Of a stretch of DNA of 64,000 nt, positions 36,394 to 44,789 are shown piece by piece (position 1 is the first letter of the stretch; every line of letters starts with the position of its first letter). Source of the stretch: Acidobacteriota bacterium (GTDB taxonomy: Bacteria > Acidobacteriota > Terriglobia > Acidiferrales > UBA7541); assembly GCA_003223245.1 (NCBI GenBank), contig QHYI01000144.1, positions 1 to 64,000 of the forward strand. The letters run 5' to 3'. The notes below the pieces were generated by a model. It did not search any database, was not told the origin of the DNA, and saw nothing but the letters and a program-made list of their open reading frames with translations. Position numbers and translations under genes: made by a program.

Positions 36394-37332
36394 TCACTTG
36401 GTTTTGAAAGGGAGGCCTTTGCGGGGGATGTACATGGTGCCGGGAGGGGTGACGTTGAACTGCTTGGAGTAGTTGCCTTGATTGACGGCGATGCCCACGC
36501 GGCCACGGGAGTCCACATAAAGCAAAGCATCGCCAACAGGCACGTCCATGAAGGTCTTGACGTAGGGCAAAGTGACCGGCTTCTTATCGATGAGCAGGGG
36601 AACTTTGTCGCCAAAACGGTAAGCGAGTTTCTTGAATTCGTCGCCGGGGATGTCGGTGATGAGCGAGCCAAAGGGATCATCGAGGCCGATGACGTCGCCG
36701 GAAATGCCTTGATCGGTGATGACCGCGGTTTTGGGATTCAAGCGGACGAGTTGGGAAATTGGGGGGCCGGCGAGAGAAAAGTCGCCGCCGGCGGCGAGAT
36801 GGGCAGCCACGGGGGAGAAGATGTCGCGTCCGTGGAAGGTGGAAGAAATGGGCGCCTGAATCATCCAGTCGGTGTTGGTGATTTCGCGGGCGGAGTCGAG
36901 GCCGTCGCGGTCGATGACCGGAGTGATGAGGCCATTATCGGGAAGCACAAAGAATTGGCCTTTTTTGGATTTCACGACGATGGCTTTGCGCGTGGTGCCG
37001 ACCCCGGGATCGACCACCACCAAAAAGATCGTGCCAGCTGGGTAGTAAGGCGTAACATCATGCAGAAAGCGCGCGCCTTCTTCGATGGAATAGGGGGTCA
37101 CTTGATGGGTGATGTCCATGATGCGGGCGTCAGGAGCGATGCTGAGAATCACCGCTTTGCAGATGGCCACGGCATCATTGGCGGCGCCGAAGTCGGTCAT
37201 AAAGACGATCGCCGGATGCGGAGTGGAAGAATCGGCGGCGCCAGCTTCGGGCGCGGCGGAATGGGAACGAAGGCAGCCTGCAGCCGGTAAAACTGTTACA
37301 ACGAAAAGAAGCAGCCATCGAAAATGACGCAA
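36394..37332 (-). CDS. SAM hydrolase/SAM-dependent halogenase-family (DUF62) lipoprotein
   Basis: About 312 residues if started at the TTG at 37332, with GGAAAGGA upstream; the frame is open to an ATG at 37524 that would add 64 unlike residues. After the start comes LRHFRWLLLFVVTVLPAAGC, a lipoprotein signal peptide with lipobox PAAGC. The family domain follows: MTDFGAANDAVAICKAVILS, VVVDPGVGTTRKAIVV, LPDNGLITPV, FHGRDIFSPVAAHLA, DPFGSLITDIPGDEF and a C-terminal beta-barrel domain. Relatives in the cytoplasm split S-adenosylmethionine to adenosine and methionine, or halogenate it. Export of such an enzyme is surprising. Confidence 0.8.
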   Translation of the reverse strand: MRHFRWLLLFVVTVLPAAGCLRSHSAAPEAGAADSSTPHPAIVFMTDFGAANDAVAICKAVILSIAPDARIMDITHQVTPYSIEEGARFLHDVTPYYPAGTIFLVVVDPGVGTTRKAIVVKSKKGQFFVLPDNGLITPVIDRDGLDSAREITNTDWMIQAPISSTFHGRDIFSPVAAHLAAGGDFSLAGPPISQLVRLNPKTAVITDQGISGDVIGLDDPFGSLITDIPGDEFKKLAYRFGDKVPLLIDKKPVTLPYVKTFMDVPVGDALLYVDSRGRVGIAVNQGNYSKQFNVTPPGTMYIPRKGLPFKTK

Positions 37333-37563
37333 ATGAAAATCCTTTCCCAAGCGTGAAACGCCGAAGACGCTGCAAAATACAGTTCCGTTTTTCCGGAAAT
37401 TATACACGATGCCGTTTCTCCCGCCGCGTCTGGTTCTAACGGGGAGGAAGGCGGAAGTTCCTGAACTGAGGTAACCTAAGAAAGTCCACAAACCAGCCAA
37501 ATTTTCCGGAAAAACCGGAATCACTTCCCAGTCGGACCCGGCACCAAAATCAGGAGAGGATTT

Positions 37564-38694
37564 ATGCGGCAGGCGATGCTGATGTTCCTCCTGTGCCTCG
37601 TGACCGGCACGGGAGCGAGCGCGGATGAGGTAACACTGCGAAATGGAGACCGGCTCACGGGCTCCATCGTGAAATCGGATCTAGTAACTTTGCTGCTCAG
37701 GACGGAGTTTGCGGGTGACGTGAAAATCAAGTGGGAGGCGGTAGCGGCGATGGAGTCGGACCAGCCCTTGCATCTGGTCTTGAAGGACGGCCAAACGATC
37801 GTGGGCACGGTGAGCACTTCAGGAGGAAAGTTCGAAGTGGCGACAAAAGAAACCGGGAAGGTCGAGGCTGCCAGAGAGGCGGTAGTGGCTGTGCGGAACG
37901 ATGACGAGGAGAGAGCTTACAACGCGGAAATCCAGCGGTTACGCCACCCGAAACTGCTGGATTTCTGGAGCGGCCTGCTGGACACCGGGCTCAGCAACAC
38001 GCAGGGAAATTCTCAATCGCTCAGTTTTACCGTGTCCGGCAAAGCCGCGCGGGTTACCGAGCGCGACAAGATCACCGTGTATGGCAACACCATCTATGCG
38101 AAGAGCACCGTCAACGGGGTCAGCAGCACCACGGCTCATGATATTCGCGGCGGGGTGCGCGGAGACCCGAACCTGAGTGGGCGATTGTTCGTTTTCGCGT
38201 TCACCGATCTGGAATCCAACCCGTTTCAACACCTGGACCTGCGCAATGTACTTGGCGGAGGGTTCGGATATCACGCCATGAAGGGGCCGAACACGACTTT
38301 CGACGTATTTGGCGGGGGCAGCTTCGACCAGGAATATTATGCCGCGTACTCGCTGGTTACCGCGAATCCCACACCTCCGCCCCCGACGACTTCCACGCCG
38401 CAACCCGCCGTTACGCGGAAGAGCGGAGAGGCGGATGTAGGGGAGGAGTTGGACAGGAAGGTCACCGCCCGAACGACCTTCAGTGAGCGGTTTTCGTTCT
38501 ATCCCAACGTCAGCGACACCGGGAATTACCGCACGCAGCTCGACATTAACGCTGCCACGAAGTTGAAAACGTGGTTGGGCTGGCAGATCAGCTTCAGCGA
38601 CGTGTACATCACGAATCCACCGAACGGTCTTAAAGGCAATGACCAAGTGCTGTCGACCGGGCTGCGATTGACATTTGGCAAAGGCACGTTCTAA
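37564..38694 (+). CDS. DUF481 outer-membrane protein
   Basis: 376 residues, ATG with AGGAGAGGA upstream. Signal peptide MRQAMLMFLLCLVTGTGASA. The periplasmic N-terminal part has two repeats of a D-x-L-x-NGDxLxG type motif (DEVTLRNGDRLTGSIV; LVLKDGQTIVGTV). The DUF481 barrel-like domain contains LLDTGLSNTQGNSQSLSFTV and ends TGLRLTFGKGTF. Such proteins are predicted salt-induced outer-membrane barrels; ligand and role unknown. The GlsB/YeaQ gene follows 52 bases downstream. Confidence 0.85.
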   Translation: MRQAMLMFLLCLVTGTGASADEVTLRNGDRLTGSIVKSDLVTLLLRTEFAGDVKIKWEAVAAMESDQPLHLVLKDGQTIVGTVSTSGGKFEVATKETGKVEAAREAVVAVRNDDEERAYNAEIQRLRHPKLLDFWSGLLDTGLSNTQGNSQSLSFTVSGKAARVTERDKITVYGNTIYAKSTVNGVSSTTAHDIRGGVRGDPNLSGRLFVFAFTDLESNPFQHLDLRNVLGGGFGYHAMKGPNTTFDVFGGGSFDQEYYAAYSLVTANPTPPPPTTSTPQPAVTRKSGEADVGEELDRKVTARTTFSERFSFYPNVSDTGNYRTQLDINAATKLKTWLGWQISFSDVYITNPPNGLKGNDQVLSTGLRLTFGKGTF

Positions 38695-38746
38695 AAGAAA
38701 CGCCCGTCGCGGCACCATCCTTACACTTCACGAAAGAGGAGGAATC

Positions 38747-38992
38747 ATGGAAGGCCTCATTTCTGCGATTGTGGTCGGCCTGATTGCCGGGTGGCTGGCG
38801 GGACAGGTGATGAAGGGCGGAGGCTACGGAATTTTTGTGGACATCATTCTGGGAATCCTGGGCGGGATTGTGGGCGGATGGGCGTTTGGGTTGCTGGGGT
38901 TGCACGCAGGCGGATTGGTGGGAAGGATCGTGGTTTCTTTTGTTGGAGCGGTGATCCTGGTGTGGGTCACGCGGTTGGTAAAGAAGAAATAG
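38747..38992 (+). CDS. GlsB/YeaQ/YmgE-family stress-response membrane protein
   Basis: 81 residues from ATG 38747, with AGGAGGAATC directly before it. Three glycine-rich membrane helices: LISAIVVGLIAGWLAGQVMK, GGYGIFVDIILGILGGIVGG and LVGRIVVSFVGAVILVWVTR. The pattern IxAGWLAG...VDIILGILGGIVGGWxFG is the transglycosylase-associated (GlsB/YeaQ) family. These small inner-membrane proteins respond to stress in other bacteria, but their molecular role is unknown. Confidence 0.92.
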   Translation: MEGLISAIVVGLIAGWLAGQVMKGGGYGIFVDIILGILGGIVGGWAFGLLGLHAGGLVGRIVVSFVGAVILVWVTRLVKKK

Positions 38993-39076
38993 CCGAGACC
39001 GGGCAACGACCGCGGCGGATAGACGGGACGCCAAATGCTGCGCCCCTCCAAGAGTAATCACACGACTCCGGCAGAG

Positions 39077-40603
39077 TTAATGGGGTTCCATTGCGGCGTT
39101 GTGCGTGGCTAGAAACCATTCCGCTTCGGAGTTGCGATGGTATTTCAGGCAGGTGCGGGCAGCTTCGGCGGCCGCTGCGTTTCCAAGTTTTTCCTGAACG
39201 ACCGCTAGTTGTTGAAGCACAAGCGGCGAGTGGGGATCGGCCGAGAGCCCTTCGGCGGCCCCTTGAAAGTCACCTGTTGAGGCCAACTGATAGCCAAGGG
39301 CGCTTTCGTAGTAGCTGGCAATCAATTGATCCCGCGAAGAGGCGGCGAGCGCTTGGAGTTCCGAGACGGCCTGAGTCGCATCGTCGGACTTTCCTTGAAG
39401 CGCCAGCACGCGCACGCGTTCGCGCAAAACGGCGGCGCGGGCGATGCCGCGATCGGGTTCGTTCATGCCCGCGAGAGGCTTGGCCAAAAATGCAGAAAGA
39501 GACTGGAGCTGCTCGAGCTCGGCTGGCGAATCGGCGGCGAGCAGAGCCTGAGCCATGCCAACTTGAAATTGCGAATTCGGCTCCTTCTTTTCGGCCGCTT
39601 CCTTCGCGAGCGCGGCAAACGCTTTACGGCCTTCCTCAGGCTTCCCCTCCCAGAAGGAGACGAAAGTCTTCAGATACTTGACATAAAGCAGGTCGAAAAG
39701 ATCCTTCGCCATGGGGATGGCGCGGTCGTACTCCTGGCGCGCGCCCTGAAAATCGCCCATCAAGGTGCGAGTATTGCCGAGGCCATACTGCGAACTAATG
39801 TAGCCGGGATCAATTTGCAGAGCGGCGCGGTAGTGCTCGATCGAACCTTGATCTTCGCCTGCTTCGCGCAGCACTTCGCCGAGAGAGTCCTGAGGATTGG
39901 GGGAAGTCGGTTCGACTTCGGCGTAGCGCTTCAGAGAAGCGACAGCTTTGGCGGGATCCGGATTGCTCGAATCCAAGTACAAATAGCCGAGGCGGTTGAG
40001 GGCCGCCGGGGAATTCGGGTCCACTTGCAAAGCGGTTTCCAGCAGAGTTTGTGCGCGGTCATCATCCTGCTGAAGGAAGAGCCATTCCCCGGTGACATAG
40101 AGGACGTGCTTGTCGCGCGGATAGCGCTTCAGCAGGTCGTTCATGCTGGCGATGGCGGGAAGAAGATTGTGGTCTTGAATGTCGGTCATCCAGCGGACGA
40201 GAAGCTGTTCGTCGGGGGTTGCGCGGGGAAGAAGGGCTTTGGCCTTGGCCAGCGCGGCGGCGTCCGGCATGCCGCGGCGAGCGGCAAATGAAGTCATGGC
40301 GTAGCCGAGGGCGGAGCGCGGGTCTTTCTCGGTGGCTTGACGGGCCAAGTCAGCTGCGGACTGATACATGGCGTTTTCGTACTTGTCCCAGGCCAGTTCG
40401 AGAGACTTGCGCGCGGCCTCGGATTTTGTGGAGAGAGGAATGGCGCCAAACAGATGCTGCGAAAGGGGTGCGATTGGCGCGGTGTGAGCCGCGGCGCGAT
40501 GGGACGCGGGTTCGACACGGGGAGCGGCCGTTTGCGCTAGCGCGCCGGCGGCAAGAAATCCGGGAAAGACGAGCAGGAACCAACGCGTAGCGAAACGAGC
40601 CAT
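39077..40603 (-). CDS. Secreted tetratricopeptide-repeat protein
   Basis: 508 residues with signal peptide ending GALAQTAAPRV. Six or more TPR-type helical pairs, for example VDPNSPAALNRLGYLYLDSS, EPTSPNPQDSLGEVLREAGE and IDPGYISSQYGLGNTRTLMG. Likely a periplasmic scaffold for protein-protein contacts. No catalytic domain was seen. It is transcribed away from the neighbouring PBP-like gene. Confidence 0.85.
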   Translation of the reverse strand: MARFATRWFLLVFPGFLAAGALAQTAAPRVEPASHRAAAHTAPIAPLSQHLFGAIPLSTKSEAARKSLELAWDKYENAMYQSAADLARQATEKDPRSALGYAMTSFAARRGMPDAAALAKAKALLPRATPDEQLLVRWMTDIQDHNLLPAIASMNDLLKRYPRDKHVLYVTGEWLFLQQDDDRAQTLLETALQVDPNSPAALNRLGYLYLDSSNPDPAKAVASLKRYAEVEPTSPNPQDSLGEVLREAGEDQGSIEHYRAALQIDPGYISSQYGLGNTRTLMGDFQGARQEYDRAIPMAKDLFDLLYVKYLKTFVSFWEGKPEEGRKAFAALAKEAAEKKEPNSQFQVGMAQALLAADSPAELEQLQSLSAFLAKPLAGMNEPDRGIARAAVLRERVRVLALQGKSDDATQAVSELQALAASSRDQLIASYYESALGYQLASTGDFQGAAEGLSADPHSPLVLQQLAVVQEKLGNAAAAEAARTCLKYHRNSEAEWFLATHNAAMEPH

Positions 40604-40862
40604 GTCGAATCACTCCTTGTTCGGAGACTGAACTTAGGATTAAGTCGTCGTCCTAGTGCTAGTCCCTGAACGTAGCGCAGGACAGTGTAGGGCTGACACT
40701 GACCTGGAGGGCAGGTGGTACGGAAGGATTAAGAGCGGATGGGAGGCGCGGGAGAGTCGCAGGGAGGCGCAAGGTTAGACACACGAATTGAAACCGAGCC
40801 TTGCCAAGAAACGATGGAAATGGACATACTCGCTGAAATTCTACGAGAAGTGAGCGTGGGCT

Positions 40863-41345
40863 ATGAATCGGCAGGGATTACCGAAGAGGCTGCGGGCAAT
40901 GGCGATCTTGTGCGTCTTGCTGTTTGCCAGCGGCGCATTCGCAGGAATCAAGAACATGGCGATAGTGGTTACCGCCGGAAGCAAATTGACGGATGTTCCG
41001 CTGGCGGATTTGGCGAAGCTTTGTAAAGGCGTACAAAAAACTTGGCCGGACGGAAAGAGCTTCACATTGGTGATAAAGGATCCGGTGTCTCCCGACATGC
41101 ACGTGGCCATGCAAAAGCTGTTTGGCGCGGAACGCGGCGAAGAGAAGGGCCTCATCGCGAAGCTGAACGAATCCCGATTGACGGTGAAGATCGTAGATAC
41201 TGACGAAGAGCTGCTGCGAACCGTGGAAGCGACACCCGGGGCCGTAGGCATCATCGACGTCTATTCCATCAATAGCTCGGTGAAGGTCCTCCGGGTGGAT
41301 GGCAAGCTCCCGTTCGACTTGGGATATGCCCTGAAGGGGAATTAA
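40863..41345 (+). CDS. Short periplasmic PBP/PstS-like domain protein
   Basis: 160 residues. Signal peptide MNRQGLPKRLRAMAILCVLL ending FASGAFAG. The mature part resembles half of a phosphate-type periplasmic binding protein: GIKNMAIVVTAGSKLTDVPL, then LAKLCKGVQKTWPDG, and later ATPGAVGIIDVYSIN, matching the G(A/S)IGY region of PstS-like proteins. At about 130 mature residues it has only one lobe's worth of sequence. No transporter genes are nearby, so it may be a receptor domain or a single-lobe carrier. Confidence 0.7.
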   Translation: MNRQGLPKRLRAMAILCVLLFASGAFAGIKNMAIVVTAGSKLTDVPLADLAKLCKGVQKTWPDGKSFTLVIKDPVSPDMHVAMQKLFGAERGEEKGLIAKLNESRLTVKIVDTDEELLRTVEATPGAVGIIDVYSINSSVKVLRVDGKLPFDLGYALKGN

Positions 41346-41857
41346 GCAGGCCTTACCGAGACTTACCTCTTCCAGTGAATCCCGTTGGCCCCTGGTTGCC
41401 AACCTGGCTTATCTGACTGGCCCGTTTTCCTGCAAAACTTGAGGTTCTCTCGGCTTGCTATCTGCCGGGCCCCATCAGTTTTTTGCGCGGATTCACCGCA
41501 CGATGAAACGATAGAGGAGTGAAAAGCCACTATTCGGATGAGCGACGCTCCCCTGTACGAAGGGTCAGGTTTTCCACGGAAAGTACAGGGAAAGCCTGGC
41601 GAAAATACCAGCGAAAGTATATAATGAATCAAGAGTTTTAGTTTCATTGAGATACAATGTTTCAAGTCGATCGGGAGCAGTACTAGTAGATCGGTTTGGA
41701 GCCTAAAAATGTGACTTACGTACTATCGATTTTCCTGCTCCTGAGGGTGTCTAATGGTACAGGTCGTGCGAAATCTGCCCTTTAGGACAGGTATAGCATC
41801 GAAGTATAGGTAAGCGAATTAGGTCTTCTGGGAAACCTCGGGGGATAGGAACCGGTC
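41346..41857. other. Long intergenic region upstream of small membrane protein
   Basis: 512 bases with no convincing gene on either strand. The middle (about 41615-41660) is AT-rich and contains TATAAT at 41621-41626, which could be a -10 element, but the matching -35 is poor. No riboswitch, tRNA or terminator could be recognised. Confidence 0.35.
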
Positions 41858-42187
41858 ATGAATGCGGGTGGTCGTCAAGTCAGTGCAAGCAAGAAGGACA
41901 AGGATCGGAAGTGGATGTGGTGGCTGCTAGGCAGCATCGCCGCGCTGCAAGTTTATTTCGTGCAGGAACTGTTGGCGGCATTGGCCCTGTTTGCCATGGC
42001 GTTTCTCGCCATTGCCGCAGCCGTTGTCAGCCTGTATGCGTTGCACCGGGCTTGGGCGGAGACCGTAGATCGTCTCGCAGAGAGCCAGCATCCTGTCATG
42101 GTGAGGGTCCGGCACCGCGTCTCGAGCGTAGAAGAGATGGCGCGCCGGCCGTTCCGACGGCCGGGTTCCGAGCAGCCCGCGAACTGA
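41858..42187 (+). CDS. Small membrane protein, unknown function
   Basis: 109 residues, ATG preceded by GGGGATAGG. Basic N-terminus (SASKKDKDRKW), two adjacent hydrophobic segments (MWWLLGSIAALQVYFVQELL, ALALFAMAFLAIAAAVVSLY) and a basic cytoplasmic tail ending RRPFRRPGSEQPAN. I do not recognise the family. The convergent DNA polymerase IV gene ends 17 bases downstream. Confidence 0.6.
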   Translation: MNAGGRQVSASKKDKDRKWMWWLLGSIAALQVYFVQELLAALALFAMAFLAIAAAVVSLYALHRAWAETVDRLAESQHPVMVRVRHRVSSVEEMARRPFRRPGSEQPAN

Positions 42188-42204
42188 GAAATTGCGTTTC
42201 TCAT

Positions 42205-43452
42205 CTACTCCTCTGCGTTGTGGTCCAGCTCGTCCGCCCACAGCGAACCACCAAACTGCAGTTTGCCGAAGCCGAAGCGGTCGCGCAATTGATCGGCCGC
42301 CTTTGTAAGCTTTGCGAGCTTCTCGCGGCGTTCTTTTTCGAGCAAATCGAGTTGCGCGTTGCCGTGCGTGAAGCTGCTCAAGCTTACGCCTAGAAGCCGC
42401 ACCTTCCTCCTCGTGTCGCGATGCTTGCGAAAAAGCTGCTGGAACACGGCATAAATGTCGGAATCGAGTTGTGTGGGCTCCGCCAACGTCTTGGCGCGCG
42501 TGTGCGTTTCGAATCCTGCATAGCGAATCGTCAGCGTGAGCGTTCGCGCGGCCAGTCCCGCTTCGCGCAGCCGCTTGCACGCCTTTTGTGAGAGGTGGCT
42601 CAGCAGGGTAGCCATTTCGTTCTCGTCGTCGGTGTCTTCGCCAAAGGTGTGATTGTGCGAAAGAGATTTCGGCTCTGCGTCAATCACGAATTCGTAGGAG
42701 TCGCCTCCTCGCGCTTTGCGATAGAGCGCTTCGCCCCATTGGCCGAAAATCTTTTCAAGCTTTTCGAGCGGAACCGCCCGAAGCTGCTCGACGGTTTCGA
42801 TGCCCAGCGCGCGCAACGCGCGTTCGGTCACTTCGCCGATGCCAGGAATCTTGCGCACCGGCAACGGCGCAAGAAAGCGTGCTTCGCAGCCCGGGGGAAC
42901 CCATAGGAGTCCGCGCGGCTTGGCTTGGTCGGAAGCGACTTTTGCGGTGAGCCGCGTGGTCGAGAGTCCGCCGGAGCAGGGAAGCGCCGTGGTTTCGGTT
43001 ATCGTGCGAAGAAGTTTGTCCGCCGCGGCCAGCGTCGGCCCATGCAAACGCTCCGTTCCGGCCAGATCGAGATAGGCTTCGTCAATCGAAACCATTTCGA
43101 CGGCCGGAGAGAATTTCACCAGAATGCCGGCGACGCGGTCGCTCCATTCGCAGTATTTTTCGTGATGGCCATTGAGGAAAATGGCGTGGGGACAAAGCCG
43201 GCCCGCGGTGCGGAGCGGCATCGCTGAGTGAATGCCGTACTTTCGCGCTTCGTAACTGGCGGCGGAAACGACGCCGCGTTGATCCTTCTGCCCTCCGACA
43301 ACAACCGGTTTGCCGCGCAGTTCCGGCCGCTCGAGCAATTCCACCGACACGAAGAAGGCATCCATGTCTACATGCAGGATGGAGGCAACCGCATCGGCCG
43401 CCTGCTCCTCGAGCGGTCCATGTTTGGCGCGAAATCTGGCCAGCTCCGGCAT
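42205..43452 (-). CDS. dinB: DNA polymerase IV (Y-family)
   Basis: About 415 residues from ATG 43452 (MPELARFRAKHG), preceded by GAGG; the open frame extends 90 bases upstream but overlaps the antitoxin-like gene. Palm and fingers motifs: HVDMDAFFVSVELLERPELR with the metal-binding Asp, KPVVVGGQ, VSAASYEARKYGIHSAMPL, and SIDEAYLDLAGTERL with the second metal site. HhH motif VRKIPGIGEVTERALRALGI. Little-finger region KTLAEPTQLDSDIYAVFQQL. It performs error-prone translesion synthesis. No clear SOS box was spotted upstream. The C-terminal end lacks an obvious beta-clamp QxLxF motif except possible QLDLLEKE. Confidence 0.93.
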   Translation of the reverse strand: MPELARFRAKHGPLEEQAADAVASILHVDMDAFFVSVELLERPELRGKPVVVGGQKDQRGVVSAASYEARKYGIHSAMPLRTAGRLCPHAIFLNGHHEKYCEWSDRVAGILVKFSPAVEMVSIDEAYLDLAGTERLHGPTLAAADKLLRTITETTALPCSGGLSTTRLTAKVASDQAKPRGLLWVPPGCEARFLAPLPVRKIPGIGEVTERALRALGIETVEQLRAVPLEKLEKIFGQWGEALYRKARGGDSYEFVIDAEPKSLSHNHTFGEDTDDENEMATLLSHLSQKACKRLREAGLAARTLTLTIRYAGFETHTRAKTLAEPTQLDSDIYAVFQQLFRKHRDTRRKVRLLGVSLSSFTHGNAQLDLLEKERREKLAKLTKAADQLRDRFGFGKLQFGGSLWADELDHNAEE

Positions 43453-43459
43453 GGCAGCC

Positions 43460-43672
43460 TCAGCCCATGGAAAGCTTGGGGTTTCGTGTTTGTCGGGTTC
43501 GGCGCCCCAGAGGACGACCGAACGCGCGCGAGTATTCTCCAAGATGCATGATTACGGCATTCGGCTCGCCGTGCCAGGTAATCATGAATCGTTCTTTGTT
43601 CTCGAGCACTCGCCTCAATATCTCTTCCAGGTTTCTGCGCGCTGCGGTTGCGGAAAGAATCTGAGGAAGCAT
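43460..43672 (-). CDS. Phd/YefM-family antitoxin-like protein, orphan
   Basis: 70 residues. The sequence MLPQILSATAARRNLEEILR, RVLENKERFMITWHGEP and NAVIMHLGEYSR follows the Phd/YefM pattern (ISATEARxNLxxLL..V..GE.xxITrxGkPvAvlv...Y). The basic tail after GEYSR (AFGRPLGRRTRQTRNPKLSM) is not typical and may indicate lost C-terminus. Antitoxins of this family bind DNA with this N-terminal region and neutralise a downstream toxin, but no toxin gene is present: dinB starts seven bases downstream in the same direction. It may control dinB transcription. Confidence 0.65.
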   Translation of the reverse strand: MLPQILSATAARRNLEEILRRVLENKERFMITWHGEPNAVIMHLGEYSRAFGRPLGRRTRQTRNPKLSMG

Positions 43673-43764
43673 GTGCGCATTTGCGAGTTATGCTACCACC
43701 ATCGGTTTAGCCTTGTGAACGGGAAGGACAATCAACTCCTAATCGCAACTCAAAACCGGGCCGC

Positions 43765-44751
43765 TCAAGTCTTTTGCGCGGCGAGCACCCGGGGGATTCC
43801 TCGAAGATCGTTGGTCACGCCGACCTTGGCCCATGTAGATTCTTCGAGCAGAGGCGCGACGGCGGGCAAGCTGTCGTGGCCAAGTTCGAGAACCAAAATG
43901 CCGGCGGGCTTGAGCAGCGTCGCGGCTTGTGCGACAAGGTCGCCATAGAGTTCGTGGCCTTCTTCGCCGCCGTAAAGCGCAATTCCTGGTTCGTGCTCGC
44001 GGACTTCGCGCATCAACGTTGCGGCTTCGCGGCGGCCGACGTAGGGCGGATTGCTCACGATGAGATCAAAAAAGCGTGAGTGGTGACTCGTGACCGGTGG
44101 CTCGTGCCCGCTGGCGTTTGGTGATGTGCCGAGATGGGGCGCAGCATGCTGCGCCCCTACCGATACCACACCATTCAAAAGATGGCATTCGACGAACTGG
44201 ATTCGGCTGGCAACGTGGTGGCGGCCGGCGTTGCGGCGAGCCACCGCGAGCGCGGCGGAAGAAATATCCGTAGCGATAAAAGCTGCGGCGGGGAGTTCTT
44301 TGGCCAAGGCAATGGCGATGCAGCCGGAACCGGTGCCTATATCGCCGATTTCGAAGCCGGCGCCATCAGTTTTTTGCGAGCGCCCAGCTCGAATTTCGCG
44401 AACCGCCAGACGGTCCAGCGCGACTTCGATCACGTGCTCCGTTTCCGGGCGCGGAATCAAAACGTCCGGCGTGACTTCGAATTCGAGTCCCCAGAATTCT
44501 TGCTTCCCGGTGAGGTGCTGCGGCGGCTCGCCTCGAGCGCGGCGGCCAATCAGCGTGGAATACCGCTCAGCGCTCACGGCAGAAATTTCTTCTTCGGGAT
44601 GCGCATAAATCCACGCGCGATCACGCCCGAGCACATGAAGCAGCAGCAGCTCCGCGGCGAGCGTATACGAAGGCACGTGGGCCTCACGCAATTGCGCGAT
44701 GCCCGATTTCAGCAGCGCGCGAACGGACTTTTCTTCAGAAACGCGATTCAT
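43765..44751 (-). CDS. prmC: Peptide chain release factor N5-glutamine methyltransferase
   Basis: 328 residues, longer than the usual about 285. N-terminal helical domain LLKSGIAQLREAHVPSYTLA. SAM motif I is GFEIGDIGTGSGCIAIALAK and the catalytic NPPY motif is in FDLIVSNPPYVGR. It methylates the GGQ glutamine of release factors; prfA is directly upstream, the usual operon order. Two stretches are longer than normal. The one between motif I and NPPY (CHLLNGVVSVGAQHAAPHLG and on) is encoded partly by a perfect 22-bp palindrome, so it looks like an in-frame repeat insertion. The other sits before GDIGTGSG (REIRAGRSQKTDGAG). Both are probably surface loops, so activity may be kept. Confidence 0.93.
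   Translation of the reverse strand: MNRVSEEKSVRALLKSGIAQLREAHVPSYTLAAELLLLHVLGRDRAWIYAHPEEEISAVSAERYSTLIGRRARGEPPQHLTGKQEFWGLEFEVTPDVLIPRPETEHVIEVALDRLAVREIRAGRSQKTDGAGFEIGDIGTGSGCIAIALAKELPAAAFIATDISSAALAVARRNAGRHHVASRIQFVECHLLNGVVSVGAQHAAPHLGTSPNASGHEPPVTSHHSRFFDLIVSNPPYVGRREAATLMREVREHEPGIALYGGEEGHELYGDLVAQAATLLKPAGILVLELGHDSLPAVAPLLEESTWAKVGVTNDLRGIPRVLAAQKT
44136..44157. repeat. Perfect 22-bp palindrome (REP-like) inside prmC
   Basis: The left half is GGGGCGCAGCA and the right half is its exact reverse complement, TGCTGCGCCCC, with no spacer. It lies within the coding sequence at a loop between the SAM motif and NPPY, and is translated as part of VGAQHAAPHLG on the minus strand. A half copy (ATGCTGCGCCCCT) occurs at 39036-39048 in an intergenic region, which supports a dispersed element. 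Its total size is not determinable from one full copy. Confidence 0.7.
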
Positions 44752-44789
44752 CCAAAAAGACTTTCCTCTTGCTTACGGCTTAACGGGGA

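Noticed and set aside
41598-41626. Promoter-like TGGCGA-17-TATAAT before the small membrane protein
   Set aside because: The -10 is good but the -35 is weak, and the gene starts over 230 bases downstream; not listed as a promoter.
42205-43542. Upstream start of dinB at 43542
   Set aside because: It would overlap the antitoxin-like gene by 83 bases, and the extra 30 residues have no polymerase homology; 43452 with GAGG is preferred.
41472-44378. Shared 16-mer CCATCAGTTTTTTGCG in the intergenic region (41472) and inside prmC (44363)
   Set aside because: One 16-base match in 64 kb is expected by chance at about this rate; without further copies it cannot be called a repeat.
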